Assembly: GCF_030852425.1 (NCBI RefSeq)
Contig: NZ_NSDM01000006.1
Span: 62,001-126,000 of the forward strand
Direction of reading: 5' to 3'
Length of the DNA: 64,000 nucleotides
Source: Saccharothrix longispora
GTDB taxonomy: Bacteria; Actinomycetota; Actinomycetes; Mycobacteriales; Pseudonocardiaceae
In this document: one piece after another, positions 50,485-58,959 of the stretch
Layout of the letters: each line of letters begins with the position of its first letter
How positions within the stretch are numbered: the first letter of the stretch is position 1
Position numbers and translations under genes: made by a program
Notes under the pieces: model-generated
The model's input: the letters and a program-made list of their open reading frames with translations, nothing else
Told to the model about the DNA's origin: nothing
The model's database searches: none

Positions 50485-51401
50485 CGGGTGAACCTCCGCT
50501 GGAGCAGGGCGTACAGGCCCATCGCGACGGCGACGACCACGATCATGCCGAAGCCGAGCGCCTTGCCCAGGTTCTCCTGCCCGAGCAGCACCTCACCGGT
50601 CAGCGCGCCCCGGATCCGGAGCGGCACGATCGGGCTGCCCTGGGACACCAGCGCGGCGGCCGTGGCGTAGGCGGAGAACGCGTTGGCGAACAGCAGCAGC
50701 AGCGAGCCGAGGAACGCGGGCAGCAGGATCGGGCCGCCGACGTGCCGCCAGTAGGTCCACGACGAGCCGCCGAGGCTGTCCACCGCCTCCCGCCACTGGG
50801 GGCGCAGGCCGTCCAGGGCGGGCAGGAACACGATGACCATCAGCGGGATCTGGAAGAACGTGTAGACCAGGGTCAGGCCGGGCAGCTCGAACAGCCAGGC
50901 GCCCGTGGCGAACAGGTCCACGCCGAACGCGTCGCGCAGGAACGTCGTGACGAAGCCCTGGAAGCCGACGGTGGCGAGGAACGCGAACGCCAGCGGCACG
51001 CCGCCGAACTGGGCCAGCACCCCCGCCCCGGCGATCACGACGCGGCGCAGCGCCCCCTCGCGGCGGCCGGTGGCGACGGCCCAGGACAGCAGCGCGCCGA
51101 ACACCGCGCCGAGCAGCGCGGTGAGCGCGGACAGCTCGATGCTGCGCAGGAACGCCTGGAGGTGGACGCCCCGGGTCAGCTCGGCGAGGTTGGCCAGGGT
51201 GAACGCACCGTCCCCGTCCTGGAACGCCCCGGCCAGCACGAGTGCCGTCGGGTAGAGCAGGAACGTGCCCGCGTAGGCCAGGAACGGCACGACGACCAGC
51301 CACGCCGCCCAGGGCGCGCGGGACGGACCGCTGTCGGTCCTCCTCCGGCGGGGCCCGGGCGAAGGGCCCTTCCCGGCCGCCGTCGTGACGGGTGCGACCA
51401 C
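50475..51401 (-). CDS. ABC importer permease 1
   Basis: A 308-aa permease with a charged N-terminal tail (GPSPGPRRRRTDSGPSRAP), about six or seven membrane segments and the EAA loop WREAVDSLGGSSWTYWRHVGGPILLPAFLG. It pairs with permease 2 and overlaps it by 10 bases. GTG start at 51401. Confidence 0.9.
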   Translation of the reverse strand: MVAPVTTAAGKGPSPGPRRRRTDSGPSRAPWAAWLVVVPFLAYAGTFLLYPTALVLAGAFQDGDGAFTLANLAELTRGVHLQAFLRSIELSALTALLGAVFGALLSWAVATGRREGALRRVVIAGAGVLAQFGGVPLAFAFLATVGFQGFVTTFLRDAFGVDLFATGAWLFELPGLTLVYTFFQIPLMVIVFLPALDGLRPQWREAVDSLGGSSWTYWRHVGGPILLPAFLGSLLLLFANAFSAYATAAALVSQGSPIVPLRIRGALTGEVLLGQENLGKALGFGMIVVVAVAMGLYALLQRRFTRWQ

Positions 51402-51404
51402 CGG

Positions 51405-52535
51405 TCAGCCCACCGCCCGCGCCCACGACGCGGACAGCACCTGCTTGGCCTTGTCCGACTGCTCCTGGGTCAGGAACACCTGTTCGCCGCCGGTGTCGGG
51501 CAGCTTGGCCGCGGCGGCGGCGTCGAGCGTGCCCGCCTTCGCCATCGCGTCCATGCGCACCGGCCGCGAGAGCCCTCCGAGGTACAGGTTCTGCCCCTCG
51601 TCGGAGTACAGGAACTCCTGCCACAGGCGGGCGGCGGCCGGGTGCGGAGCGTCCTTGTTGACCGCCTGGTTGTAGTACGCGCCGACCTGGGCGTCCCGCG
51701 GGACGACGACCTTCCAGTCGACCTTGCCCGCGAGCTTCGCGGTCTGCGCGGCGTTGGTGTAGTCCCAGTCGATCACGACCGGCGTCTGGCCTGACTCGAT
51801 GGTCGCGGGCGACGGGTCGACCGGCAGGAAGTTGCCCGCGGCCTTGAGCCGGGCGAAGAACTCGACGCCGGGCGCGATGTCGTCGGCCGAACCGCCGTTG
51901 CCGAGCGAGGCCATCACGACGCCGGAGAACGCGGCGCCGGCCTGCGTCGGGTCGCCGTTGAGCGCGACCTTGCCCTGGTACTCGGGCTTGAGCAGGTCCT
52001 TCACCGAGGTCGGCGCGGGCACCTTCGAGGCGTCGTAGCCGATCGACATGAAGCCGCCGTAGTCGCCGTAGTGGAGGCCCGAGGGCTCCTTCAGCTCGTC
52101 GGGGATGTCCGCCCAGGTCTCCACCTGGTAGGGCGCGAACACGTCGGTGTTGGCGAGGGCGACGTTGAGGCCCAGGTCGAACACGTCGGGGGCGCGGTCG
52201 CCGCCCTTGAGCTGCTTGGCCGCGTTGATCTCGTCCTGGCTGGAGGCGTCGGGCTGCGCGGAGTCGACCTCGATGCCGTACTTCGCCTCGAACGCGGAGA
52301 TGATCGCGCCGTAGTTGGCCCAGTCCGGGGGCAGCGCGATGACGTTGAGCCTGCCCTCCGCCTTCGCGGCCTCGACGAGCTCCTCCAGGCCGCCGAACTC
52401 GGCGGCGGACTTCGCGGTGGCCGCGGGCGTGCCGCTCGCGGCGCCCTCCTTGGGCGGAGGCGTGCCGCAGGCCGCGACGAGCGCCAGCGCCGCGGCGCCG
52501 GCGCCGACCAACCGCAGGACTCGGGTGTGGGTCAC
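51405..52535 (-). CDS. ABC importer substrate-binding lipoprotein
   Basis: A 376-aa extracellular binding protein. Signal and lipobox: VLRLVGAGAAALALVAACG (Cys at about 23). The body is a periplasmic-binding fold of the iron/polyamine/2-aminoethylphosphonate class (COG1840-like): LEELVEAAKAEGRLNVIALP, VFDLGLNVALANTDVFAPY, MSIGYDASKV, PVVIDWDYTNAAQ. The paired tyrosines typical of Fe(III)-binding FbpA are not obvious, so I would not call iron; the substrate is open. First gene of the operon. Confidence 0.88.
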   Translation of the reverse strand: MTHTRVLRLVGAGAAALALVAACGTPPPKEGAASGTPAATAKSAAEFGGLEELVEAAKAEGRLNVIALPPDWANYGAIISAFEAKYGIEVDSAQPDASSQDEINAAKQLKGGDRAPDVFDLGLNVALANTDVFAPYQVETWADIPDELKEPSGLHYGDYGGFMSIGYDASKVPAPTSVKDLLKPEYQGKVALNGDPTQAGAAFSGVVMASLGNGGSADDIAPGVEFFARLKAAGNFLPVDPSPATIESGQTPVVIDWDYTNAAQTAKLAGKVDWKVVVPRDAQVGAYYNQAVNKDAPHPAAARLWQEFLYSDEGQNLYLGGLSRPVRMDAMAKAGTLDAAAAAKLPDTGGEQVFLTQEQSDKAKQVLSASWARAVG

Positions 52536-52989
52536 GGGTCGAACCTTCCTGGAGGTGGCACAGGGCTTGGCAGCGTGATCGCGTCCGGGACGTGCGGAGG
52601 ATTCGCGAATTGCGCTCGCCTTGTCAAGCGGCGCGTTGTGCCAAGTCTCGATTCAGCGCACCGGACGAATTCCCCGGGCTGTTCCGGTGGACGGCGGGTT
52701 AACCGAGCGTCGTCCGGTCACACAGCCGTGACCAGCGCGAAATCCCCGGATCGGCCCAGTGCGCTGGGCCGGTCGTCGGCCGCGAAAGGCCTCCGCCGTC
52801 ACCCGCCGGAATGCGCGTTGGGCCACCTGAACGGTCCACCGCCGGCAAAGGGGTGACCGGTGCACCCCATTTCTGCCGAAAGCCCACCGGTGTTTCCCGA
52901 CCGCGGTAACGCGCCTCGCGGGGAGCCCGACTCCGTGGTGTCACGTGACGGGAATGCCCAGTTCTCCCCACCCCCAGAAGGGCAGATCC
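52536..52989. other. 454-base divergent intergenic region without a gene
   Basis: Separates the ABC importer (minus) from the large secreted protein (plus). It contains the importer promoter candidate (52598-52627), and a hairpin CGGCCCAG-TGCG-CTGGGCCG (52752-52771) of unknown role. Short open frames here lack ribosome sites and coding-type base use. Confidence 0.6.
52598..52627 (-). promoter_or_regulatory. Candidate promoter of the ABC importer with a palindrome over the -10
   Basis: On the minus strand TTGACA (52622-52627) and AATCCT (52598-52603) are 18 bases apart, about 65 bases before the binding-protein start. The 10-base palindrome ATTCGCGAAT (52601-52610) covers the end of the -10 region, as a repressor site would. 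Confidence 0.4.
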
Positions 52990-55239
52990 ATGCGTCATCC
53001 ACGAAGATCAGTCGCCGTGGCGGCCGTCGGGGCGCTGCTGCTCCCGGTCGGCCTCCCCGCGACGGCGTCGGCGGCCCCGGTCGCCGGCGAGGACGTGCTC
53101 TACACGCTCGACGCCGACTTCGACCAGGGCGTGCTCCAGGACGTGAACCACGACGCGCCGAACGGCGACCAGCTCCAGCTCGACCGGCGCACCACCTTCT
53201 TCCCCTACGTCAACGTCGCCGCCTCCGCGCGCGGCACGATGGTGCGCATCGACGTGGACACCGGCGAGATCCTCGGTGAATGGCTGTCCGCGCCGGACGG
53301 CCAGGGCCGCAACCCCTCCCGCACCACCGTCGACAAGCTCGGCAACACCTGGCTGTCCAACCGGAACGAGGCGGGCGGCGGGCAGGGTTCGGTGACCCGC
53401 GTCGGCGTCATCCGGGGCGGCACGCGCGTGAACGGCGACGGCACGCCGAACCCGACCGGCGACCACCTGGTCGGCCCGTTCTCGTACAACACCTGCGAGG
53501 ACCGCGACCAGGACGGCCTGTTCGCCACCTCGCGGGGACTGGGCGACATCCGGCCGTGGACCAACGCGGGCGGGGTCGACACCGACGGCGGGGTCGAGAC
53601 CGCCGCCGACGAGTGCCTGATCACCTACAGCAGGGTCGCGGGCACGAACACCCGCACGGTCGCCGTGGACGCCGACAACAACCTGTGGACCGGCGGGTCC
53701 AACACGCGGCACCAGCTGATCTCCGGGGCGGACGGCAGCCCGCTGACGGCGCCGGTCGACCTCGGCTGCGGCGGGTACGGCGGCCTGGTGGACCAGGCGG
53801 GCACGCTCTGGTCGGCCCGGTACGGGGCCAACCTGCTGCGCTACGAGCCGGGCACCGGCACGGGCGCGTGCCTCGACACCTCCCACGGCGACTACGGCCT
53901 GGGCATGGACCCGAACACCGGCGAGATCTGGCACACCGGTGTCGCCACCGGCCGCACGGTGAAGATGGACGCGGCGGGCAACGTGCTCGGCTCGTTCCCG
54001 CACGGCCACCCGCGCGCCCAGGGCGTGGCGGTCGACGTGGACGGCAACGTGTGGGTCGCCCACGCGCTGGACAACGGCACGAACACGGTCGGGCACCTGC
54101 GCACCGACGGCACGTTCGTCGGCAACGTGGTGCTGCCCGGCGGCAACGGGCCCACCGGTGTCGCGGTGGACAGCAACGGCAAGGTGTGGGTCACCAACAT
54201 CAACTCGAACAACGCGCAGCGCATCGACCCGGACGCCGGCCCGGTGGGCGGCGGCGGGTTCCCGGTGGGCGCGGTCGACCTGACCGTGGACCTCGGCGCG
54301 GGCGCCGGGCCGTACAACTACAGCGACATGACCGGTTCGGTGCTGGGCGAGATCACCGCGCCGATCGGCACGTGGTCGGTGGTGCAGGACGGCGGTGTCG
54401 CGGGCCAGACGTGGGGCACGGTCACCTGGAACACCGAGGCGCAGGGCAGCGTGCCGCCGGGCACCTCGATCACGGTGGAGGCGCGCGCGTCCGACACCGA
54501 GGCCGGGTTGGCGGGCGAGGCGTTCGCGCCGGTGTCCAACGGGGTGGAGTTCGCCCTGGTCGGGCGGTACGTCGAGGTGCGCGCGACGTTGACCGCGTCG
54601 CCGTCGGGCGTGAGCCCGGTGCTGTCGGACCTGCGGATCACCACATCCGAGCGGACCGGCGTGTTCTCCTGCCAGGCCACCGCGCTGAACCTCGCCGGGG
54701 TGGTCGTGGCGCGGGCGAACCCGCCGGACGTGCCGTGCGTGGACGACGCCGTGACCGTGGCGGACGTGAACCTGCCCGCGGGCATCCTGAACGTCAGGGC
54801 GACCGCGTTGACCGCGCGCACCGACCAGACGCCGGACGACCTGCTCGCGCTGCCGCCGGCACCCGGCGACGGCGCGGTGTCCACGGCGCGCGTGGAGACC
54901 ACCCGGATCACGACCCTGCTGGTGACGATCGAGGTGGGCGTGATCCGGGCGACCGCCTCGGTGACGTGCGACGCGGGGCTGAACCCGGTGTTCGCCGGCT
55001 CCTCGCAGATTGCGAGCCTGCGGATCAACGGGGTGGACATCGCGGTGGGCAGCGCGCCCCTGACGATCCCCCTGGTCATCGGCTCGCTGCGGCTCAACGG
55101 CACGACGACGACCTCGTCCAGCCTGGTGCAGCAGGCGTTCGCGCTCGACACCGCGCTGACCGACGTGGTGCTCGGCGAGGCGCGGGTGAACCTGGAGGCG
55201 TTGCCGGGTGAGCCCGGCGGCAGCCCCTGCCGGGTCTGA
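52990..55239 (+). CDS. Large secreted beta-propeller protein with choice-of-anchor-P-like C terminus
   Basis: A 749-aa exported protein. Signal peptide MRHPRRSVAVAAVGALLLPVGLPATASAAP. Residues about 60-430 form an NHL/Vgb-like propeller with repeats such as TVDKLGNTWLSNRNEAG, VDADNNLWTGGSN, VDVDGNVWVAHALDNG and VDSNGKVWVTNINSN. A beta-sandwich (about 440-560) follows, then 180 residues resembling choice-of-anchor-P domains (FSCQATALNLAGVVVARANP; SVTCDAGLNPVFAGSSQIASL). No sortase LPxTG or membrane tail is seen. The ATG at 52990 follows GAAGGG. Probably a cell-surface or matrix protein. Confidence 0.8.
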   Translation: MRHPRRSVAVAAVGALLLPVGLPATASAAPVAGEDVLYTLDADFDQGVLQDVNHDAPNGDQLQLDRRTTFFPYVNVAASARGTMVRIDVDTGEILGEWLSAPDGQGRNPSRTTVDKLGNTWLSNRNEAGGGQGSVTRVGVIRGGTRVNGDGTPNPTGDHLVGPFSYNTCEDRDQDGLFATSRGLGDIRPWTNAGGVDTDGGVETAADECLITYSRVAGTNTRTVAVDADNNLWTGGSNTRHQLISGADGSPLTAPVDLGCGGYGGLVDQAGTLWSARYGANLLRYEPGTGTGACLDTSHGDYGLGMDPNTGEIWHTGVATGRTVKMDAAGNVLGSFPHGHPRAQGVAVDVDGNVWVAHALDNGTNTVGHLRTDGTFVGNVVLPGGNGPTGVAVDSNGKVWVTNINSNNAQRIDPDAGPVGGGGFPVGAVDLTVDLGAGAGPYNYSDMTGSVLGEITAPIGTWSVVQDGGVAGQTWGTVTWNTEAQGSVPPGTSITVEARASDTEAGLAGEAFAPVSNGVEFALVGRYVEVRATLTASPSGVSPVLSDLRITTSERTGVFSCQATALNLAGVVVARANPPDVPCVDDAVTVADVNLPAGILNVRATALTARTDQTPDDLLALPPAPGDGAVSTARVETTRITTLLVTIEVGVIRATASVTCDAGLNPVFAGSSQIASLRINGVDIAVGSAPLTIPLVIGSLRLNGTTTTSSSLVQQAFALDTALTDVVLGEARVNLEALPGEPGGSPCRV

Positions 55240-55254
55240 GCCACCCACCCCACC

Positions 55255-55284
55255 AGTAGCCGTACTATATGTAGTACGGCTACT
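55255..55284. promoter_or_regulatory. Perfect 13-bp inverted repeat, AT-rich centre, before the membrane-protein gene
   Basis: AGTAGCCGTACTA and its exact reverse complement around TATG. It begins 15 bases after the stop of the secreted protein and ends 15 bases before the next ATG. It could be a terminator or an operator; the GTACTA/TAGTAC core in a GC-rich setting and the nearness to the start favour an operator. Confidence 0.6.
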
Positions 55285-55299
55285 AGTGGGGGTTCGCCG

Positions 55300-55920
55300 A
55301 TGAGTCGGAAACTGCTGGTCTGGGCGCACGTCGTGTCGTCCACCGGGTGGATGTTCATGGCGCTGGCGTTGTTCGTGGTGGTCGACTACGCGCTGTCCGC
55401 GCCCGGTCGGCTCGCCGCGTTCGACGCGGCGCTGCTGCTCGACGTCGAGGTGCTCCAGTTCATGGCCACCACGTCGGCGTTCAGCGGGCTGATGCTGTCC
55501 GGCCTCACGCCGTGGGGCTACTTCCGGCACTGGTGGGTACTGCTGAAGACGGTCGTCACGTTCACCCAGCTCTACGTCGGGATCTTCGTGCTCAGCCCCA
55601 ACCTGCACCCCGGCGGGTCGCCGCTGATGATGCGGGTCGGGTCGCTGCTGATGGCCTCGGCGCTGGCGTGCCAGGTGTGGCTGTCGGTGGCGAAGCCGCT
55701 CCGGCGCACGCCGTGGGCCGGGGCGGCCAAGCCGAGGACGGCGCCCGGCTGGGCGTTCGCGCTGTGCCTGGCCGTGCCGGCGGCGGACTACGCGCTGGGC
55801 GAGCTCGTGCTGGGGCGGTCGACGCCGGTGCTCGCCCTGGCGATCGTGGTGATCTTCCCGGTCGTGCGCGCCGTTCGACGACCGGCGCGTAGTCGGGTGG
55901 TAACTTCCGGTGACCGATGA
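55300..55920 (+). CDS. Integral membrane protein of unknown function
   Basis: A 206-aa protein with five or six predicted membrane segments (about residues 5-28, 50-70, 82-102, 112-132, 150-168 and 172-190). Motifs KLLVWAHVVSSTGWMFMAL and SGLMLSGLTPWGYFRHWWVLLKTV resemble DUF2269-like membrane proteins, but I do not assign a function. A ribosome site GTGGGGG is weak. The stop overlaps the ATG of the SOD-like gene (ATGA), so the two may be coupled. The inverted repeat at 55255-55284 precedes it. Confidence 0.7.
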   Translation: MSRKLLVWAHVVSSTGWMFMALALFVVVDYALSAPGRLAAFDAALLLDVEVLQFMATTSAFSGLMLSGLTPWGYFRHWWVLLKTVVTFTQLYVGIFVLSPNLHPGGSPLMMRVGSLLMASALACQVWLSVAKPLRRTPWAGAAKPRTAPGWAFALCLAVPAADYALGELVLGRSTPVLALAIVVIFPVVRAVRRPARSRVVTSGDR

Positions 55921-56513
55921 CGGCCGCCGAGACCCGGAAGGCACGAGACGTGAAACGCCCTGTCGCCCTGTTCGCCGGTGCCCTGCTGGCATCCCTGGTG
56001 ACCGCTCCGCCGGCCGAGGCCGCACCCGTCACCGGCGGTGTGGCCGTGACCGTGGCCCGCTTCGCCGCACCGGGTGCCGCGACCCGCGCCTACACCTACG
56101 ACACCGCCCTGATCGCGCCCGGCGCGGTCGTCGTGGTCGTCGCCACGCCGACGCGCGGCGGCACCAGGGCGCTGCTGAGCGTCCGCGGCCTGCTGCCGGA
56201 CCGCACGTACGGCGCGCACGCCCACCAGCACCCGTGCGGGGCGCTGCCCACCGACGCCGGGGCCCACCACCAGCACGAGGTGGACCCGGCCCAGCCGTCG
56301 GTCGACCCGGCGTACGCCAACCCCGCCAACGAGATCTGGCTGGACTTCACCACCGACCACCGGGGCCGCGCCACCGTCGCCACGACCGTCGGCTGGCGCT
56401 TCGCCGACCGCCGCGCGGGCTCGGTCGTGGTGCACGCCCAGCGCACCGCCACGGAACCGGGCAAGGCGGGCACCGCGGGTCCGCGCCTGGGGTGCGCGAC
56501 GGTGGACTTCTAG
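55917..56513 (+). CDS. Secreted Cu/Zn superoxide-dismutase-like protein
   Basis: A 198-aa exported protein with signal peptide VKRPVALFAGALLASLVTAPPAEAAP (an inner GTG at 55950 is an alternative start). The body follows the SOD_Cu beta-barrel: GLLPDRTYGAHAHQHPCG, AHHQHEVDP, EIWLDFTTDHRGRATVATTVGWRF, SVVVHAQRT, GPRLGCATVDF. His residues at the metal sites are partly kept (HAHQH, HHQH, VVHAQ), and the two Cys of the conserved disulfide (HPCG, LGCA) are present. Whether it is an active dismutase is uncertain. Confidence 0.75.
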   Translation: MTAAETRKARDVKRPVALFAGALLASLVTAPPAEAAPVTGGVAVTVARFAAPGAATRAYTYDTALIAPGAVVVVVATPTRGGTRALLSVRGLLPDRTYGAHAHQHPCGALPTDAGAHHQHEVDPAQPSVDPAYANPANEIWLDFTTDHRGRATVATTVGWRFADRRAGSVVVHAQRTATEPGKAGTAGPRLGCATVDF

Positions 56514-56528
56514 CCCCGGCGGACTTCC

Positions 56529-56566
56529 GGACGCGGGCCCGGCTCCCTACCGCCGTGCCCGCGTCC
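56529..56566. terminator. 10-bp hairpin between convergent genes
   Basis: GGACGCGGGC and its exact reverse complement 18 bases apart, reaching into the 3' end of the DAHP synthase gene. Likely shared by the SOD-like gene and the aroG transcript. Confidence 0.5.
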
Positions 56567-57560
56567 GCGCGGCGGCGGCCAGGGTGCGGAGCAGGGGCAG
56601 GGTGTTGTCCCAGCCCAGGCAGGCGTCCGTCACGCTCAGGTCCGGGCGCAGCCGGCCCGCCGCCAGGTCCTGCCTGCCGTCCGCCAGGTAGGACTCGACC
56701 ATGACGCCGACCAGGGCGCGGTTGCCGTCCTCGACCTGCGCCGCCAGGTCGGCGACCACGCCCGGTTGCCTGCGGTGGTCCTTGCCGCTGTTGCCGTGCG
56801 AGGCGTCGACCACCACGCGGGGCGGGAGGCCGGCCCCGGCCAGGGTGGCGAGGGCGTCCGCCACGTGCGCGGCGCCGTAGTTGGGGGTCGGGCCGCCCCG
56901 CAGGACCAGGTGGGCGTCCGCGTTGCCGGTGCTGCGCAGGGTGGTGAGCCTCCCGTCGGCGGCCACCCCCGGGAAGGCGTGGGGCAGGCCGGCGGCGCGG
57001 ATGGCGTCCACCGCCGTGTCCAGACGGCCGGAGACGCAGTTCTTCATGCCGATCGGCATGGGCAGCCACGACGCCAGGTGCCGGTGCGGTTGGCTGGCCA
57101 CGGTGCGCGCGCCCACCGCGCCCCACGTCACGACGTCGGCCACGTAGTGCGCCAGCATCGGGTCGACGAACTCGTAGGCCAGGGGCAGGCCGGTCGCCGC
57201 GGCCTCGGCCAGGAACGACCGGCCCTGCCGGACGCCGGTCGCGATGTCGCCCTTGCCGTCGAGCGTCGGGTCGGGGAGCAGGCCGGTCCACCCCGCGACG
57301 GTGCGCGGCTTCTCCAGGTAGGCGCGCATGACCACGACCAGGTCGTCGGCGAACCGGTCGGCGGCGTCCTTGAGCAGGCCCGCGTAGTCCAGCGTCGCCG
57401 CCGGGTCGTGCACGGAGCAGGGGCCGACCACGACGAGCAGCCTCGGGTCGCGCCCGCCGAGGACGTCGGCGACGGTCCCCCGGTGCCGGGCCACCGCCTC
57501 CGCCACCGAGCGGTCCGCGCCCACCTCGGCCGGTGTGGGGAGGGTGTCCTGGTCAGGCAT
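56547..57560 (-). CDS. 3-deoxy-7-phosphoheptulonate (DAHP) synthase, class I
   Basis: A 337-aa AroG/AroF-type enzyme that joins phosphoenolpyruvate and erythrose-4-phosphate, opening the shikimate pathway. Motifs: RLLVVVGPCSVHDPAA, VVMRAYLEKPRT, GLLPDPTLDGKGDI, ARTVASQPHRHLAS, PIGMKNCVSGRLDTA and VVVDASHGNSGKDHRRQ. Actinomycetes usually use the unrelated class II enzyme for primary metabolism, so a class I copy overlapping an exporter gene and NRPS points to dedicated supply of an aromatic precursor. ATG at 57560, overlapping the MFS stop by 8 bases. Confidence 0.92.
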   Translation of the reverse strand: MPDQDTLPTPAEVGADRSVAEAVARHRGTVADVLGGRDPRLLVVVGPCSVHDPAATLDYAGLLKDAADRFADDLVVVMRAYLEKPRTVAGWTGLLPDPTLDGKGDIATGVRQGRSFLAEAAATGLPLAYEFVDPMLAHYVADVVTWGAVGARTVASQPHRHLASWLPMPIGMKNCVSGRLDTAVDAIRAAGLPHAFPGVAADGRLTTLRSTGNADAHLVLRGGPTPNYGAAHVADALATLAGAGLPPRVVVDASHGNSGKDHRRQPGVVADLAAQVEDGNRALVGVMVESYLADGRQDLAAGRLRPDLSVTDACLGWDNTLPLLRTLAAAARTRARR

Positions 57561-58959
57561 CTGCGTGGCCCTTCTCGTGAACGGGACGGGGCAACCTGGT
57601 CGCACCCAGCGCGGCCACCAGCGCGAAGCCGAGCACCCACCAGAAGGTGTCGGCGAACGCGGCGGGCGTGTCGGGTCCGCGAGCCGTCAACCTGGTGCTC
57701 AGCACGACCGCGAGGACGGCGGTGCCGACGGAGCCGCCGACCGTGTTGAGCAGGTTGAGCGCGCCGGCGGCCCCGGGCAGCCGCGCGGGTTCGATCCGGC
57801 TGTAGACGATGTTCATCACCGGTGCGCCGATCATGGCCGCGCCCGCGCCGCGCACGAGCAGCGACAGCGCGATGACGACGTCCGGCAGGTCGTGGTGGAG
57901 CTGCGTGAACGGGGCCGTGCCGACGGCCACCAGCGCGATGCCGGTCAGCACCAGCGTGCGCGGCGCGACGGTGTCCACCGCGCGGGTGACCAGGACGGAC
58001 CCGATCGCCGCGCCCACCCCCTGCGGCGCGAGCAGCAGGCCGGTCTCCCAGGCCGAGAGCCCGCCGCCGGTCTGGAGGAACAGCGGCAGCAGGAACATCG
58101 TGCCGAACACGGAGGCGCCGAGGACGACCAGCGCCAGCGCGGCCACGCCGAACGGGGGCCGGGCGAACAGGCGCGGGTCGATCAGCGGGGTGCCGCGGGT
58201 GCGCAGGCCGTGCACGACGAACCCGGCCAGCATCGCCAGGCCCGCGGCGATCGACGCGGCGACCACCGCCGGCGGGACGGCCTGGTCCACGGCGGTGAGG
58301 CCGAAGACGAGCACGGCGAGACCCGGCGACAGCAGCAGCGCGCCGCGCACGTCGAACGGCGTGCGCCCACCGGCGGCCGGCACGGCGGGCACGGTGCGGC
58401 GGGCGAGCAGGATGGCCACCGCGCCGACCGGCAGGTTGACGTAGAACAGCCACGGCCAGTCCGCCACGGCCAGGATCGACCCGCCGGCCAGCGGGCCGAG
58501 CACCGGCGACAGCAGGGGCACCACCGAGACGACGCCCAGCACGCGGCCGATCCGCTCCCGCCCGGCGGCCCGCGCGAGCAGGGCCTGGCCGGTCGCCGGC
58601 AGCAGCCCGCCGGCCAGGCCCTGGAGCACCCGGAACGCCACCAGGGCCGGCAGCGACCAGGCCAGCGCGCACAGCACCGAGGCCAGCAGGAACACCGCCA
58701 CGGCGGTGATCCACACGCGCCGGCCGCCGAAGCGGTCCGCGAGCCAGCCCGACGCGGGCACGGCGGTGACCACCGCGAGCAGGTAGGCCGTGGTGACCCA
58801 CTGGATGTCGGTGACCCGCGCGTCGAACCGGTCGGCCAGGGCGTCGATGCCGACGAGGACGATCGTGCTGTCCAACGTCGCCATGAACGTGCCGAGCACC
58901 AGCGTGAACGCCGTGCGCCACAGCGCCGCGTCCACCTTCACCCCCGTCGCCCCGCTCAC
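57553..58959 (-). CDS. MFS exporter (DHA2/EmrB-QacA type)
   Basis: A 468-aa transporter with about 13-14 membrane segments. Motif A loop is WLADRFGGRRVWI; FMATLDSTIVLVGIDAL and GPLAGGSILAVADWPWLFYVNLPVG are typical of the DHA2 drug-proton antiporters. It starts at the GTG at 58959, overlapping the NRPS stop (GTGA), and is likely the exporter or self-resistance pump of the NRPS product. Confidence 0.92.
   Translation of the reverse strand: MSGATGVKVDAALWRTAFTLVLGTFMATLDSTIVLVGIDALADRFDARVTDIQWVTTAYLLAVVTAVPASGWLADRFGGRRVWITAVAVFLLASVLCALAWSLPALVAFRVLQGLAGGLLPATGQALLARAAGRERIGRVLGVVSVVPLLSPVLGPLAGGSILAVADWPWLFYVNLPVGAVAILLARRTVPAVPAAGGRTPFDVRGALLLSPGLAVLVFGLTAVDQAVPPAVVAASIAAGLAMLAGFVVHGLRTRGTPLIDPRLFARPPFGVAALALVVLGASVFGTMFLLPLFLQTGGGLSAWETGLLLAPQGVGAAIGSVLVTRAVDTVAPRTLVLTGIALVAVGTAPFTQLHHDLPDVVIALSLLVRGAGAAMIGAPVMNIVYSRIEPARLPGAAGALNLLNTVGGSVGTAVLAVVLSTRLTARGPDTPAAFADTFWWVLGFALVAALGATRLPRPVHEKGHADA

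Noticed and set aside
52653-52998. Short minus-strand frames in the gap before the large secreted protein
   Set aside because: No ribosome sites, no coding-type third positions, Arg/Gly/Thr-rich translation.
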